From positions 186,001-250,000 of the forward strand of contig NZ_CP106736.1 in the NCBI RefSeq assembly GCF_030035605.1: a DNA stretch of 64,000 bases, in the 5' to 3' direction. The notes below the pieces were generated by a model. That model was given only the letters and a program-made list of their open reading frames with translations, did no database searches and was not told where the DNA came from. Position numbers and translations under genes: made by a program. This document shows positions 35,541 to 44,635 of the stretch, piece by piece (within the stretch, counting starts at the first letter, position 1; the number at the start of each line of letters is the position of its first letter). Source of the DNA: Silvimonas soli. Its GTDB lineage: Bacteria > Pseudomonadota > Gammaproteobacteria > Burkholderiales > Chitinibacteraceae.

Positions 35541-35990
35541 TCACTCGCCGGAAAAAAAACCAATGCTGCCCAAACTAGTCAGTCCCAGATTGAAATGCTG
35601 CCCCTCAGTCGTCTGGCCAGTGCCGCGCAATTCAGCCCGGCGCAAGATTTCATGCAGCACTTCTACTTCTTTAAACCACTTCAGCAGTCGGGTATCGGCG
35701 TTGATGAACGATTCGATCTTTTCCTTACCGAAATGGTCACCTAACACCACAATCTTGCCACCTTCATCACTGCGTAGCTGAATGGCCGGTGGAACCGTCA
35801 GGCCTATCCGGGCCAAGTGGTCACCCACGTCATCACCAAAACGCTTGAGTTCAGAGGCTGCTTTGGACCGAATATCGTTGAGCTTGATGCCCTCTTCTGT
35901 ATCCGTCAGTCCAAGAAACCGCGCAATTCCTACATCCAGTGCATCGTCGCCACCCGCCGATTGGTTCACCGGCTCACTTGCAATGTTCAC
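35541..35990 (-). CDS. Hypothetical protein, 149 aa
   Basis: I do not recognise the family. The protein is soluble and acidic, without a signal peptide or membrane segment. The central region (about 30-100) looks helical with charged residues (IRSKAASELKRFGDDVGDHL). The C-terminus is Gly-rich (LGLTSLGSIGFFSGE). It has its own terminator and a 164-bp gap before mutS, so it is a single-gene unit. Base composition around it is more AT-rich than the flanking rluB and mutS genes, which could mean acquisition. Confidence 0.65.
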   Translation of the reverse strand: MNIASEPVNQSAGGDDALDVGIARFLGLTDTEEGIKLNDIRSKAASELKRFGDDVGDHLARIGLTVPPAIQLRSDEGGKIVVLGDHFGKEKIESFINADTRLLKWFKEVEVLHEILRRAELRGTGQTTEGQHFNLGLTSLGSIGFFSGE

Positions 35991-36069
35991 AATCTACTCC
36001 TCAAAGTCTGTTTTTATTGGTCTTTGCTGGAACAGCTATCTGTAGCACGAATCGAATCGTAGCAAACGA

Positions 36070-36086
36070 CCCTATAAACGATAGGG
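36070..36086. other. Small hairpin near the mutS 3' end
   Basis: CCCTAT / ATAGGG arms around AAACG, 69 bp after the mutS stop on the minus strand. It has no T run, so it is a weak terminator candidate. Confidence 0.35.
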
Positions 36087-36154
36087 GAAATAGACGGACG
36101 GTCCAATGCACAAAACGCCCTATATCGGTGCGCTTACGAATGTAATAAATGCGC

Positions 36155-38758
36155 TTACTGGGAGGTTTGCAACGCTTTTAAAGCATACAAAGCTTGCAGC
36201 GCTTCTCGCGGGGTAAGATCGTCTGGGTTGATTTTTGTCAAAGCCTCAACCAACTCGTCAGGCGCTGCCTCAGGCGCAGGCTCTTCTACGGTTGGCGCAG
36301 CAAACAGGTCGCCCTGGAGGCCATTAGAGATGCTACTTTGCTCCAGCTCTAGCAGTTTACGTCTCGCTTGGCGCACCACATCACGCGGCACCCCAGCCAG
36401 ACTGGCCACCGCTACGCCATAGCTTTGCGACGCCGGGCCTTCTTGTACGGCATGCAAAAACACAATCTTGTCTTTGTGCTCAACGGCATCCAGATGCACG
36501 TTGGCCACCTGCAAATAATCTTGCGCCAAGCGGGTCAGCTCAAAATAGTGTGTGGCAAACAAAGTATAAGCACGATTCTTTTCGATCAACGCCCGGGCGA
36601 TCGCCCACGCCAGCGCCAGACCATCAAAAGTCGAGGTGCCACGACCAACTTCATCCATCAACACCAGCGAATGCTCGGAAGCATTGTTCAGAATATTGGC
36701 TGTTTCGGTCATTTCCACCATAAAGGTTGAGCGCCCGCCCGCCAGATCATCTGACGCACCAATGCGGGTGAAGATGCGATCCACCTTGCCGATCACCGCT
36801 TTGTCTGCGGGGACCCATGAGCCGACGTGCGCCAAAAGCACGATTAACGCGACCTGGCGCATATAGGTTGACTTACCACCCATATTTGGCCCGGTAATCA
36901 GCAGCAATTTGCGTGTGTTATCAAACTGCACTCCATTGGGGATGAAATCGTCGATCTGCGCTTCAACCACCGGATGCCGGCCGGATTCGATATTCAGGAC
37001 TGGGTCATCGATAAATTCCGGCGCCACATAATTACACTCAACCGCGCGCGATGCCAGGCACGCCAGCGTATCGGCAGTTGCAGCGGCATGAGCGGCCAAG
37101 CGCAGTGCAGGCAGGTGTGGCTGCAACTGTTCAAGCAAGTCTTCGTACAGCTGTTTTTCCAACGCCAGCGCCCGGTCTTGAGCGGACAGCGCTTTATCTT
37201 CAAATTGCTTAAGCTCTGGCGTAATAAAGCGCTCGCAATTTTTCATCGTCTGGCGGCGGCGATATTCGGGCGGCACCTGGTCCAGATACGAATTGGTGAC
37301 TTCAATAAAGAAGCCTGCCACACGGTTGTACTCCACGCGCAGATTGGCAATGCCGGTACGCTCGCGCTCTTGCGCTTCCATTTGCGCCAGAAACTCGCCA
37401 CCACCAACCTGGATGGTACGCAGTTCGTCCAGATCGGCCGAATAGCCATCTGCCACTACCCCACCCTCACGCAACACGACCGCTGGCTCAGGCTTGATGG
37501 CCGCTGTGAGCAAAGCATGTAGCGCCGGATCGGGTTGCAACGCCAAAGCCAGGCTGCTGAAAAACGGGGTTTGCGGCAAGCTGTCAGGCAGAGCCGTCAA
37601 GGCGCCCAGACTATCGCGCAAACTGGCAAGATCGCGCGGGCGAGCGCTGCGCAACGCAATACGGCTGGCGATACGTTCAATGTCAGCGACTTCGTTGAGC
37701 GCACGGTGGATATCAATATAAGCGCCACTTTCCACCAATGAGCCAATCGCGCTTTGGCGCTCCAGTATCTGCCCATGCCCACGCAGTGGGTGATGCAGCC
37801 AGTGTCGCAGCAGCCGCGACCCCATGCCGGTAGCGCAACAATCCAGCAACGAGAACAGCGTGGGCGAGGCCTCGCCGCGGATCGTCTCGGTGAGTTCCAG
37901 ATTGCGTCGGGTGGCGGCATCCAGCTCGATAAACTGGGTATGGCTTTCCACGCGCAGACCCGCCAGCTGCGGCACCGTACCACCTTGCGTGGTGCGTACA
38001 TATTCCAGCAGCGCCCCCGCCGGACCCAGCGCCAACGTGGTGTCGGTAACGCCAAACCCCGCCAGATCGTGCACATTGAAATGCCGCGCCAGATTACGAC
38101 TGGCGCTTTCCCGATCAAACTGCCAAGGCGATAAACGCCGGACCGGCGCACTGATCTGATCAAACAGAGCCAGCGCAGCGCCGTCCGGAATCAAGATTTC
38201 AGCCGGACGCAATCGCTCCAGTTCGGAGATCAGCTTCTCGACGGTGGTATCCATCAAGGCGAAATCACCTGAAGCCAGCGACAACCAAGCCATGCCCAGT
38301 GCGCCTTTCTCCAGCGTCAGCGCCAGAATACGGTTCTCTTGTTTGTCATCCAGCAAGGCAGCATCAGACAAGGTGCCCGGCGTTACCAGACGCACCACCC
38401 GACGCTCCACCGGACCTTTAGTCGTAGCGGGATCACCAAACTGCTCGCAGATCGCCACCGACTCACCAAACTTGACCAGCTTGGCCAGATATTGCTCCAC
38501 TGCGTGGTACGGTACCCCCGCCATCCGGATCGGCTCCCCCGCCGACTGCCCGCGAGTGGTTAGCGTGATATCCAGCAACTTCGAAGCCTTCACCGCATCA
38601 TCGTAAAACAGCTCGTAAAAATCGCCCATGCGATAAAAAACAAACTTGTCCGGATGATCTGCCTTGAGCGCCAGGTATTGCGCCATCATCGGTGTGTGAT
38701 GAGTGGACGAATCCACCTTGGTACTTTTGGTCTTCGGTTTGGTTGGATCTACAGCCAT
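36155..38758 (-). CDS. mutS: DNA mismatch repair protein MutS
   Basis: Recognises mismatches and starts repair; 867 aa. The mismatch-contacting Phe and Glu are in RMGDFYELFYDDA near the N-terminus. The ATPase has Walker A TGPNMGGKSTYMRQ (about residue 635), Walker B SLVLMDEVGRGTSTFDG and the His switch FATHYFELT. GAGGAA lies just before the ATG. A linker and C-terminal dimerisation tail end the protein. It is monocistronic here, with no mutL nearby. Confidence 0.97.
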   Translation of the reverse strand: MAVDPTKPKTKSTKVDSSTHHTPMMAQYLALKADHPDKFVFYRMGDFYELFYDDAVKASKLLDITLTTRGQSAGEPIRMAGVPYHAVEQYLAKLVKFGESVAICEQFGDPATTKGPVERRVVRLVTPGTLSDAALLDDKQENRILALTLEKGALGMAWLSLASGDFALMDTTVEKLISELERLRPAEILIPDGAALALFDQISAPVRRLSPWQFDRESASRNLARHFNVHDLAGFGVTDTTLALGPAGALLEYVRTTQGGTVPQLAGLRVESHTQFIELDAATRRNLELTETIRGEASPTLFSLLDCCATGMGSRLLRHWLHHPLRGHGQILERQSAIGSLVESGAYIDIHRALNEVADIERIASRIALRSARPRDLASLRDSLGALTALPDSLPQTPFFSSLALALQPDPALHALLTAAIKPEPAVVLREGGVVADGYSADLDELRTIQVGGGEFLAQMEAQERERTGIANLRVEYNRVAGFFIEVTNSYLDQVPPEYRRRQTMKNCERFITPELKQFEDKALSAQDRALALEKQLYEDLLEQLQPHLPALRLAAHAAATADTLACLASRAVECNYVAPEFIDDPVLNIESGRHPVVEAQIDDFIPNGVQFDNTRKLLLITGPNMGGKSTYMRQVALIVLLAHVGSWVPADKAVIGKVDRIFTRIGASDDLAGGRSTFMVEMTETANILNNASEHSLVLMDEVGRGTSTFDGLALAWAIARALIEKNRAYTLFATHYFELTRLAQDYLQVANVHLDAVEHKDKIVFLHAVQEGPASQSYGVAVASLAGVPRDVVRQARRKLLELEQSSISNGLQGDLFAAPTVEEPAPEAAPDELVEALTKINPDDLTPREALQALYALKALQTSQ

Positions 38759-38884
38759 TTATTCCTCTTCAAGCGGCCTGATGCCGCCATATTGCATATT
38801 CTGTAAGCAGCGGGGGCGCTGCGGCTTGGGCGCTATTTTAGCGTGAGTGAGACGGACTAGCTGAACGACCTACAGCTCAAAATG

Positions 38885-38906
38885 AAAAAAGCTGGCAAGT
38901 GCCAGC
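38885..38906 (-). terminator. Terminator downstream of threonine aldolase
   Basis: On the minus strand GCTGGCA-CT-TGCCAGC followed by TTTTTT. Confidence 0.85.
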
Positions 38907-38917
38907 TGTATTTCTCC

Positions 38918-38952
38918 GCTGAGGCTAAGGACACCATTTCTTTAGCCTCAGC
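38918..38952. repeat. Perfect 11-bp inverted repeat
   Basis: GCTGAGGCTAA (38918-38928) and TTAGCCTCAGC (38942-38952) with a 13-base loop. It lies between the threonine aldolase stop and its terminator and may add to termination or mRNA 3' protection. Confidence 0.7.
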
Positions 38953-38978
38953 GCGTCCTCAATTTGTCGTCGCTCTTT

Positions 38979-40028
38979 TCAGGATGCAAGGCTGCCTTCC
39001 ACATCCCCCACCAACTCATCCACCTGCTCCACGGTCGTCGCCCAAGAACAAACAAACCGGGCGCCACCGGCACCGATAAAGCTGTAAAACGCCCAGCCCT
39101 TGTCCTTCAGTCCATCCACTGCCATTTGCGGCAGGCTCACGAATACGGCATTGGCTTGCACGGGGAACATCAGGCCCACGCCAGGCAGGCGAGATAATGC
39201 GTCTCCAAGGCGGGTGGCCATGGCATTGGCGTGTGCGGCGCGGGTTAGCCAGGCGTTTTCTGCCAGCATGCCGACCCATGGCGCTGTCATGAAGCGCATT
39301 TTGGATGCCAGTTGGCCGGCTTGTTTGCAGCGATAAGCAAAGTCTTGCGCCAGTTGATGGTTAAAGAACACCACGGCCTCGCCCACTGGCATGCCCATCT
39401 TGGTGCCGCCGAAGCTGAGTACGTCTACGCCTGCACGCCAAGTGATATCGGCGGGACTGACACCCAAATGCGCCACTGCATTAGCAAAGCGTGCGCCGTC
39501 CATATGGAACGACAAGCCCATCTCGCGGCAGGCGTGGCCGATGGCTTGTACTTCTTCCAGCGAATAAACAGTGCCGACTTCGGTGGATTGGGTGATGGTG
39601 ACGGCGCGGGGCTTCGGGTAATGGATATCCGTACGGGCGGCGATCAAGCGGGCGATGCCTTCAACATCCAGCTTGCCGTGCTCGCCATCTGCCAGCAGCA
39701 GCTTGGTGCCGTTGGAGAAGAACTCCGGGCCGCCGCATTCGTCGGTTTCTACATGCGAGAGCTTGTGGCAAACAATGCTGTGATAACTCTGGCACAGCGA
39801 GGCCAGCGCTAGCGAATTGGCCGCGGTGCCATTAAATACAAAGAACACATCACAGTCGGTTTCAAAGACATCACGAATGGCATCACAGGCGCGGCGAGTC
39901 CATTCGTCGTTGCCATAAGAAGCCATATTGTCGCGATTGGCTTCAATAAATGAAGCAAGCGCTTCGGGGCAAATGCCTGAGGTATTGTCGCTGGCGAATT
40001 CAGTACGTTGCATGGGCGGGATATCCAT
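38979..40028 (-). CDS. Low-specificity L-threonine aldolase family enzyme
   Basis: PLP-dependent fold-type I aldolase, 349 aa from the ATG at 40028; a TTG 17 codons upstream is less likely. It cleaves threonine/allo-threonine to glycine and acetaldehyde. Motifs: FASDNTSGICPE near the N-terminus, FNGTAANSLAL, HMDGARFANAV and the PLP Lys in LSFGGTKMGMPVGEAVVFF. The sequence is of the LtaE/beta-eliminating lyase group. It stands between mutS and the polyol locus, on the same strand but separated by 202 bp from xylB. Confidence 0.9.
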   Translation of the reverse strand: MDIPPMQRTEFASDNTSGICPEALASFIEANRDNMASYGNDEWTRRACDAIRDVFETDCDVFFVFNGTAANSLALASLCQSYHSIVCHKLSHVETDECGGPEFFSNGTKLLLADGEHGKLDVEGIARLIAARTDIHYPKPRAVTITQSTEVGTVYSLEEVQAIGHACREMGLSFHMDGARFANAVAHLGVSPADITWRAGVDVLSFGGTKMGMPVGEAVVFFNHQLAQDFAYRCKQAGQLASKMRFMTAPWVGMLAENAWLTRAAHANAMATRLGDALSRLPGVGLMFPVQANAVFVSLPQMAVDGLKDKGWAFYSFIGAGGARFVCSWATTVEQVDELVGDVEGSLAS

Positions 40029-40230
40029 TCTCAAGTGGTCGAGCGGGCTTGTGGCCAGCGGTGCCGTGATTGACGTCAAGTAGCATCAACTAGCAATTAG
40101 ACCAGACCGCAATGGCAGCACTCAACCCGTTTCTGCGCTTATATGAGAGGGATTCATGCAACAAAAGGGCGACGCCCGCCCGACACTGCGCTACACCAAA
40201 CGATTCCACAATTCTTCAACCCGATGCAGA

Positions 40231-41700
40231 TCAACCCTGCACTAACTGCTGCAGCGGTCGCTGCCGGTAAACCGCACGGAAAAATTCCAGCCGGTGGGCG
40301 AAAGCGTCCGCCCGTTGGCTTTGCGGCAAATACTCCGCCCGTACTGGTGGTTTCTGGCAAATATCTGCCTCGTTGCCACCTGCGCACAACCAGCCCAGCC
40401 GAGCAGCACCCAATGCCCCGCCCGCCTCGCCGCCGTGGTGAGTAATGATGCGGATGTCCAGCACATCGGCAATCAATTGCGCCCAATACGGGCTACGCGC
40501 ACCGCCGCCCATGAGCGACAGCATATCAACGCTGGTGCCTGCCGCACTGAGCGCGTCCAGCCCGTCCTTGAGCGCAAACGTCACGCCTTCCAGCACCGAA
40601 TATCCCAGCATCGCGCGATCTGTGGCGTGGGTCATGCCGTGAAATACACCTTGGGCGAACGGATCGTTGTGCGGTGTGCGCTCCCCAGACAGGTATGGCA
40701 AGAACACGGGGGATTGGTCGAGCATGCTGGCAGACAGCGCGGCCACCTCGGGCAGCAGCGTGGCCTCATCGGTGCCCGTCAGCTTGCACAACCAGCGCAA
40801 ACAACTGGCGGCAGACAGCACCACACTCATCTGATGCCAGCGATTGGGTAGCGCGTGGCAAAACGCATGGACTGCCGACGCCGGATTGGGCCGAAAGCGG
40901 TCGTTCACTACAAACATTACGCCTGAGGTGCCCAGTGAGATAAAGCCATCACCCGGCGCGGTGGCACCAATGCCCACGGCGCTGGCCGCATTGTCACCAC
41001 CGCCACCAGCCACCATCACGCCTGCGGGCAGGCCCCAGCGTTGAGCCAGTTCCGGGCGCAGATGGCCAGATACCGCATCACCTTCCACCAGCTTGGGCAT
41101 GTGTTCGCGGCTTAATCCGGTGGCAGCGAGCAGTTCGTCGGACCAATCCCGTTTGGCGACGTCCAGCCACAGCGTACCGGCGGCGTCAGACGGGTCACTG
41201 GCTTTTTCGCCGGTCAGTTGCAGGCGCAGCCAGTCTTTGGGTAGCAACACCGTGCGGATGCGCGCGTAGATGTCAGGCTCGTGCTTGCGTAGCCATAATA
41301 GTTTTGGAGCGGTGAAACCCGGCATGGCCAGATTCCCGGCAATCGCGTGCAGATTGGGCGCGCGCTCGGTCAGTTCGCGGCATTCATCGGCGCTGCGCAT
41401 GTCATTCCACAAAATGGCCGGGCGCATGACTTTGTCTTGCGCATCCAGCACCACTGCACCATGCATCTGGCCCGACAAGCCAATGGCGCGAATCTCGGCA
41501 AACTGGTTGGGATGGGCCGCACGCAAGTTATCGATGGCATCGACCGTGGCAGTCCACCAGGCCGCCGGGTCTTGTTCAGACCAGCGTGGATGCGGACGGC
41601 TCACCGTCAACGCCGCGCCAGACGTCGCAATCATGTTGTTGCGGTTATCCAGCAACACCACTTTGACTTCCGACGTGCCCAGATCAATGCCCAGATACAT
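40231..41700 (-). CDS. xylB: Xylulokinase
   Basis: Phosphorylates D-xylulose to xylulose 5-phosphate for the pentose phosphate pathway; 489 aa. FGGY-kinase motifs: MYLGIDLGTSEVKVVLLD at the N-terminus, LSGQMHGAVVLD (typical of XylB) and the C-terminal LSLMGGGARSPYWAQLIADV. It is the last gene of the polyol operon, 48 bp after the dehydrogenase. That order and pairing suggest the dehydrogenase makes D-xylulose. Confidence 0.95.
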   Translation of the reverse strand: MYLGIDLGTSEVKVVLLDNRNNMIATSGAALTVSRPHPRWSEQDPAAWWTATVDAIDNLRAAHPNQFAEIRAIGLSGQMHGAVVLDAQDKVMRPAILWNDMRSADECRELTERAPNLHAIAGNLAMPGFTAPKLLWLRKHEPDIYARIRTVLLPKDWLRLQLTGEKASDPSDAAGTLWLDVAKRDWSDELLAATGLSREHMPKLVEGDAVSGHLRPELAQRWGLPAGVMVAGGGGDNAASAVGIGATAPGDGFISLGTSGVMFVVNDRFRPNPASAVHAFCHALPNRWHQMSVVLSAASCLRWLCKLTGTDEATLLPEVAALSASMLDQSPVFLPYLSGERTPHNDPFAQGVFHGMTHATDRAMLGYSVLEGVTFALKDGLDALSAAGTSVDMLSLMGGGARSPYWAQLIADVLDIRIITHHGGEAGGALGAARLGWLCAGGNEADICQKPPVRAEYLPQSQRADAFAHRLEFFRAVYRQRPLQQLVQG

Positions 41701-41748
41701 GGCTTTTCCTTATGTGTTCAAGTCGGGATTAGCTGCCCGACAACCGCG

Positions 41749-43146
41749 CTAAGCCAGCACGCTGACTTGCCAGGCTTGTACCCGTTGCACCGATTCGCGC
41801 ATCAGCGCCACAAATTCCGGCTTGCCCGCAATGGCGCCCCACAGCATCGGGTCGGCGCAAAAAGTGGCCAGCGGATCAGCCGCCGCAAGCATGGCCCGGG
41901 TGGCGGCTTCATCCAGAATGCCGTCCTGGTATTCATATGGCAATTGCCCTTGGCCCCAACGCTGCAGAAACACAAAGAACAAGGCGGGCAGCATCGCGGT
42001 AGCTTGCGGCGTCACACCACGTTTAAAGCATTCGTTGAGCGTGGGTGCGATGAAACCAGGAATCTTGGAGAAACCATCCGCCGCCACGCGCTGGTTGCTG
42101 TCCTGAATATGCGGATTGCTAAAGCGGTCCAGCACCACATCGCGGTATTTGCCCAGATCAAGCGGGCTGGGCGAGAGGCACGGAATCACGTCCTCAGTCA
42201 CGTAGGCATATGCCATCTGGCGGATCGACGGCACCGTCGTGCCTTCATGAATGTACTTCAGTCCGATCAATGTTCCGGCCCACGCAATGCAACTATGCGT
42301 GGCGTTCAGAATACGGATTTTGGCTTCTTCATACGGCAAGACAGATCCAACCATCTCCACGCCGACGTTTTCCAGTGCAGGCCGTCCGGCAATAAAGTGG
42401 TCTTCCACCACCCACTGGATAAAGCTCTCGCCCATCACCGGCACTTCGTCATTGATACCGGTTGCGGCCAGCACGCGCTCACGCACAGCGGGCACCGGGC
42501 GCGGGGTAATGCGATCCACCATGCAATTCGGGCTCACAGTATTGATGGTGACCCAAGCGGCCAGATCAGCCTCTTCGCGCAGCGCCAGAAACTGCAACAA
42601 GCCATCACGAAAGCGCTCGCCGTTGTGGCGCAGGTTATCGCAGTTGAGCAGCGTGACCGGGCCGTGATTAGCCTTGCGCCGGGCGCTGAGAATGGCGTGG
42701 ATGGCACCATAAATGGTGCGCTTCTCACCTGCCAGATCGGCCGCCAGATCCGTATTGGCCACGTCCAGTTTGAAATGATGATCCAGGTAATACCCGGCCT
42801 CAGTCACCGTAAACGAGATCACCCGCGTATCAGCTGCGGCGCCCACTGCCACTAGCGCGGCCAGTTGCGCATCCCACGGCACAATCTGGCCGATGGAGCG
42901 CACGGTTTCGTATTCTCGCTTGCCTGCCGGGTCGACGGTTTCCAGCACGTACTCGCCCTTTTGCCGCTCCAATGCCTGGAGTAATGGCGACATGTCTTCC
43001 CGGATATTGGAAAGCGCCAGCGTCCAGCTATGGTCGCCACTTTCCAGCAAGCGATGCAGATACCACGCCTGATGCGCACGGTGAAACGATCCGGCACCGA
43101 TATGTAGCCAGGTGGAACGCCCGGCCTGATTGGTATTTGCCGTCAT
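41749..43146 (-). CDS. dalD: Polyol dehydrogenase, probable D-arabinitol 4-dehydrogenase
   Basis: NAD-dependent long-chain mannitol dehydrogenase family, 465 aa from ATG 43146. N-terminal nucleotide-binding motif IGAGSFHRAHQAWYL. The family signature with the catalytic Lys/Asn/His lies in AKIRILNATHSCIAWAG, and the C-terminal domain follows. Mannitol 2-dehydrogenases (MtlK type) and D-arabinitol 4-dehydrogenases (DalD) share this pattern. The adjacent xylulokinase and lack of fructokinase favour D-arabinitol, though many enzymes take both. Symbol is a best guess. Confidence 0.85.
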   Translation of the reverse strand: MTANTNQAGRSTWLHIGAGSFHRAHQAWYLHRLLESGDHSWTLALSNIREDMSPLLQALERQKGEYVLETVDPAGKREYETVRSIGQIVPWDAQLAALVAVGAAADTRVISFTVTEAGYYLDHHFKLDVANTDLAADLAGEKRTIYGAIHAILSARRKANHGPVTLLNCDNLRHNGERFRDGLLQFLALREEADLAAWVTINTVSPNCMVDRITPRPVPAVRERVLAATGINDEVPVMGESFIQWVVEDHFIAGRPALENVGVEMVGSVLPYEEAKIRILNATHSCIAWAGTLIGLKYIHEGTTVPSIRQMAYAYVTEDVIPCLSPSPLDLGKYRDVVLDRFSNPHIQDSNQRVAADGFSKIPGFIAPTLNECFKRGVTPQATAMLPALFFVFLQRWGQGQLPYEYQDGILDEAATRAMLAAADPLATFCADPMLWGAIAGKPEFVALMRESVQRVQAWQVSVLA

Positions 43147-43268
43147 GATGAAACTCCTTTGTATGATTCTTGCGGCCGAGCCGGTCCTTGCCGGGCGCTG
43201 CAATACGCTGGCTGGATGGGGATAGATAACAAACCGGGAAGGCGTTAACGCGTTAGTCGATTATTCGG

Positions 43269-44372
43269 TCATGCGGCGGCCAGCAGGCGTACGCGGGGCA
43301 AGGCAGCCCCTTCGGCGTTAAACAGGTGGCAGCGCTGCGGGTCGGCGCTCAGCTTGATGCTGCTGCCGGTGTCAAACCGGTCTTCATCAGGCACCCGCAG
43401 CACCAGCCCTTCGGGCGCGGAAGGATTGGTGGCGTACACAAAAGCGTGATCGCCAAGGAATTCCTGCGCGGTCACAGCGGCCAGAATCTGGCCGGATGGA
43501 TCAACCTGCAGATGTTCCGGTCGCACACCCAGCGTGACTTTGTCGCCCACTTTGAGCGTGCTGCCATCAATGGCCGTCACCTGGCTGCCACCGGCGTTGA
43601 GCTTCACCGTAACCAGATCGTGTTCCAGCGCGGCCACCTCGCCTTCCAGGAAATTCATCTTGGGCGAGCCAATGAACCCAGCGACAAACTTGTTTGCGGG
43701 ATGGTGATACAGCGTGTGCGGCGAACCAACTTGTTCGATATGCCCAGCCGACAGCACCACAATTTTGTCGGCTAGTGTCATGGCTTCGACTTGATCGTGG
43801 GTCACGTAGATCATGGTGGTTTTGAGATCGTCATGCAGCTTGGCGAACTCCAGCCGCATCTTCACCCGCAAGGCCGCATCCAGATTGGATAGCGGCTCAT
43901 CGAACAGAAATACCGAGGGCTCACGCGTAATGGCGCGGCCAATGGCCACGCGCTGACGCTGGCCGCCCGACAACGCCTTGGGCTTGCGATCCAGCAGATG
44001 ATCAATGTGCAGGATTTTGGCAGCGCGCTGCACGGCGACATCGATCTCAGCCTTGGATTTACCGGCAATCTTCAGCCCGAACGCCATGTTGTTGTACAAC
44101 GTCATGTGCGGATACAACGCATAGCTCTGAAACACCATTGCGATGCCGCGTTTGCTGGCGGGGACTTCGTTCATGCGCTGATCGGCAATGCGCAACTCAC
44201 CACCGGTGATTTCTTCCAGCCCGGCAATCATGCGCAATAGCGTGGATTTACCACAGCCGGACGGGCCAACAAACACCACAAATTCGCCATCGGCGATATC
44301 CAGATTGATGTCGCGCAGCACTTCGGTGGTGTCATAACTTTTTTTTACGTCTCGCAAGGTCATGCTGGCCAT
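43269..44372 (-). CDS. Polyol ABC transporter ATP-binding protein (MalK/UgpC/SmoK type)
   Basis: Energises polyol import; 367 aa. Walker A FVGPSGCGKSTLLRM, Q loop, signature LSGGQRQRVAIGRA, Walker B VFLFDEPLSNLD and the His loop IYVTHDQVEAM. A TOBE/MOP regulatory domain fills residues about 235-367. GGAG precedes the ATG. A 263-bp gap with dispersed repeats separates it from the HAD gene upstream, so it may have extra regulation. The dehydrogenase lies 122 bp downstream. Confidence 0.93.
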   Translation of the reverse strand: MASMTLRDVKKSYDTTEVLRDINLDIADGEFVVFVGPSGCGKSTLLRMIAGLEEITGGELRIADQRMNEVPASKRGIAMVFQSYALYPHMTLYNNMAFGLKIAGKSKAEIDVAVQRAAKILHIDHLLDRKPKALSGGQRQRVAIGRAITREPSVFLFDEPLSNLDAALRVKMRLEFAKLHDDLKTTMIYVTHDQVEAMTLADKIVVLSAGHIEQVGSPHTLYHHPANKFVAGFIGSPKMNFLEGEVAALEHDLVTVKLNAGGSQVTAIDGSTLKVGDKVTLGVRPEHLQVDPSGQILAAVTAQEFLGDHAFVYATNPSAPEGLVLRVPDEDRFDTGSSIKLSADPQRCHLFNAEGAALPRVRLLAAA

Positions 44373-44494
44373 ATCGGGCTCCTTGTTGAATCAGGCTGGG
44401 GTCTGGCTGGGCCAGACCAATCAATCACTCACATCAAACTGACCTAGCGGCGGGTTACACCCGCCCTCTGCCAGAAATGCCAAATTAGTAGTTC

Positions 44495-44547
44495 GTAGTC
44501 CGGATGAAGGCCGTTTCACGGCATAAACGTGAGCGGGAATCCGGGGT
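44495..44547 (+). repeat. GTAGCCCGGATGAAGC-type repeat, copy 1
   Basis: Starts GTAGTCCGGATGAAGGCCG and ends GCGGGAATCCGGGG. It is inverted relative to the next copy, so the pair resembles a small REP/BIME unit. Confidence 0.75.
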
Positions 44548-44591
44548 TGCAATGTGTCCATACGCACCTGTATTGAAATTTTCCGATGTGG

Positions 44592-44627
44592 CATCCCGGA
44601 TTCTCGCTAGCGCTTCATCCGGGCTAC
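44592..44627 (-). repeat. GTAGCCCGGATGAAGC-type repeat, copy 2
   Basis: On the minus strand begins GTAGCCCGGATGAAGCGC and ends GAATCCGGGATG. It lies nine bases after the HAD stop. Confidence 0.75.
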
Positions 44628-44635
44628 GAGGCTGT

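Noticed and set aside
41347..42855. A 502-codon open frame on the plus strand opposite the polyol dehydrogenase
   Set aside because: It is His/Gln/Arg-rich shadow coding on the antisense of a clear dehydrogenase gene, has no family motifs and no ribosome site.
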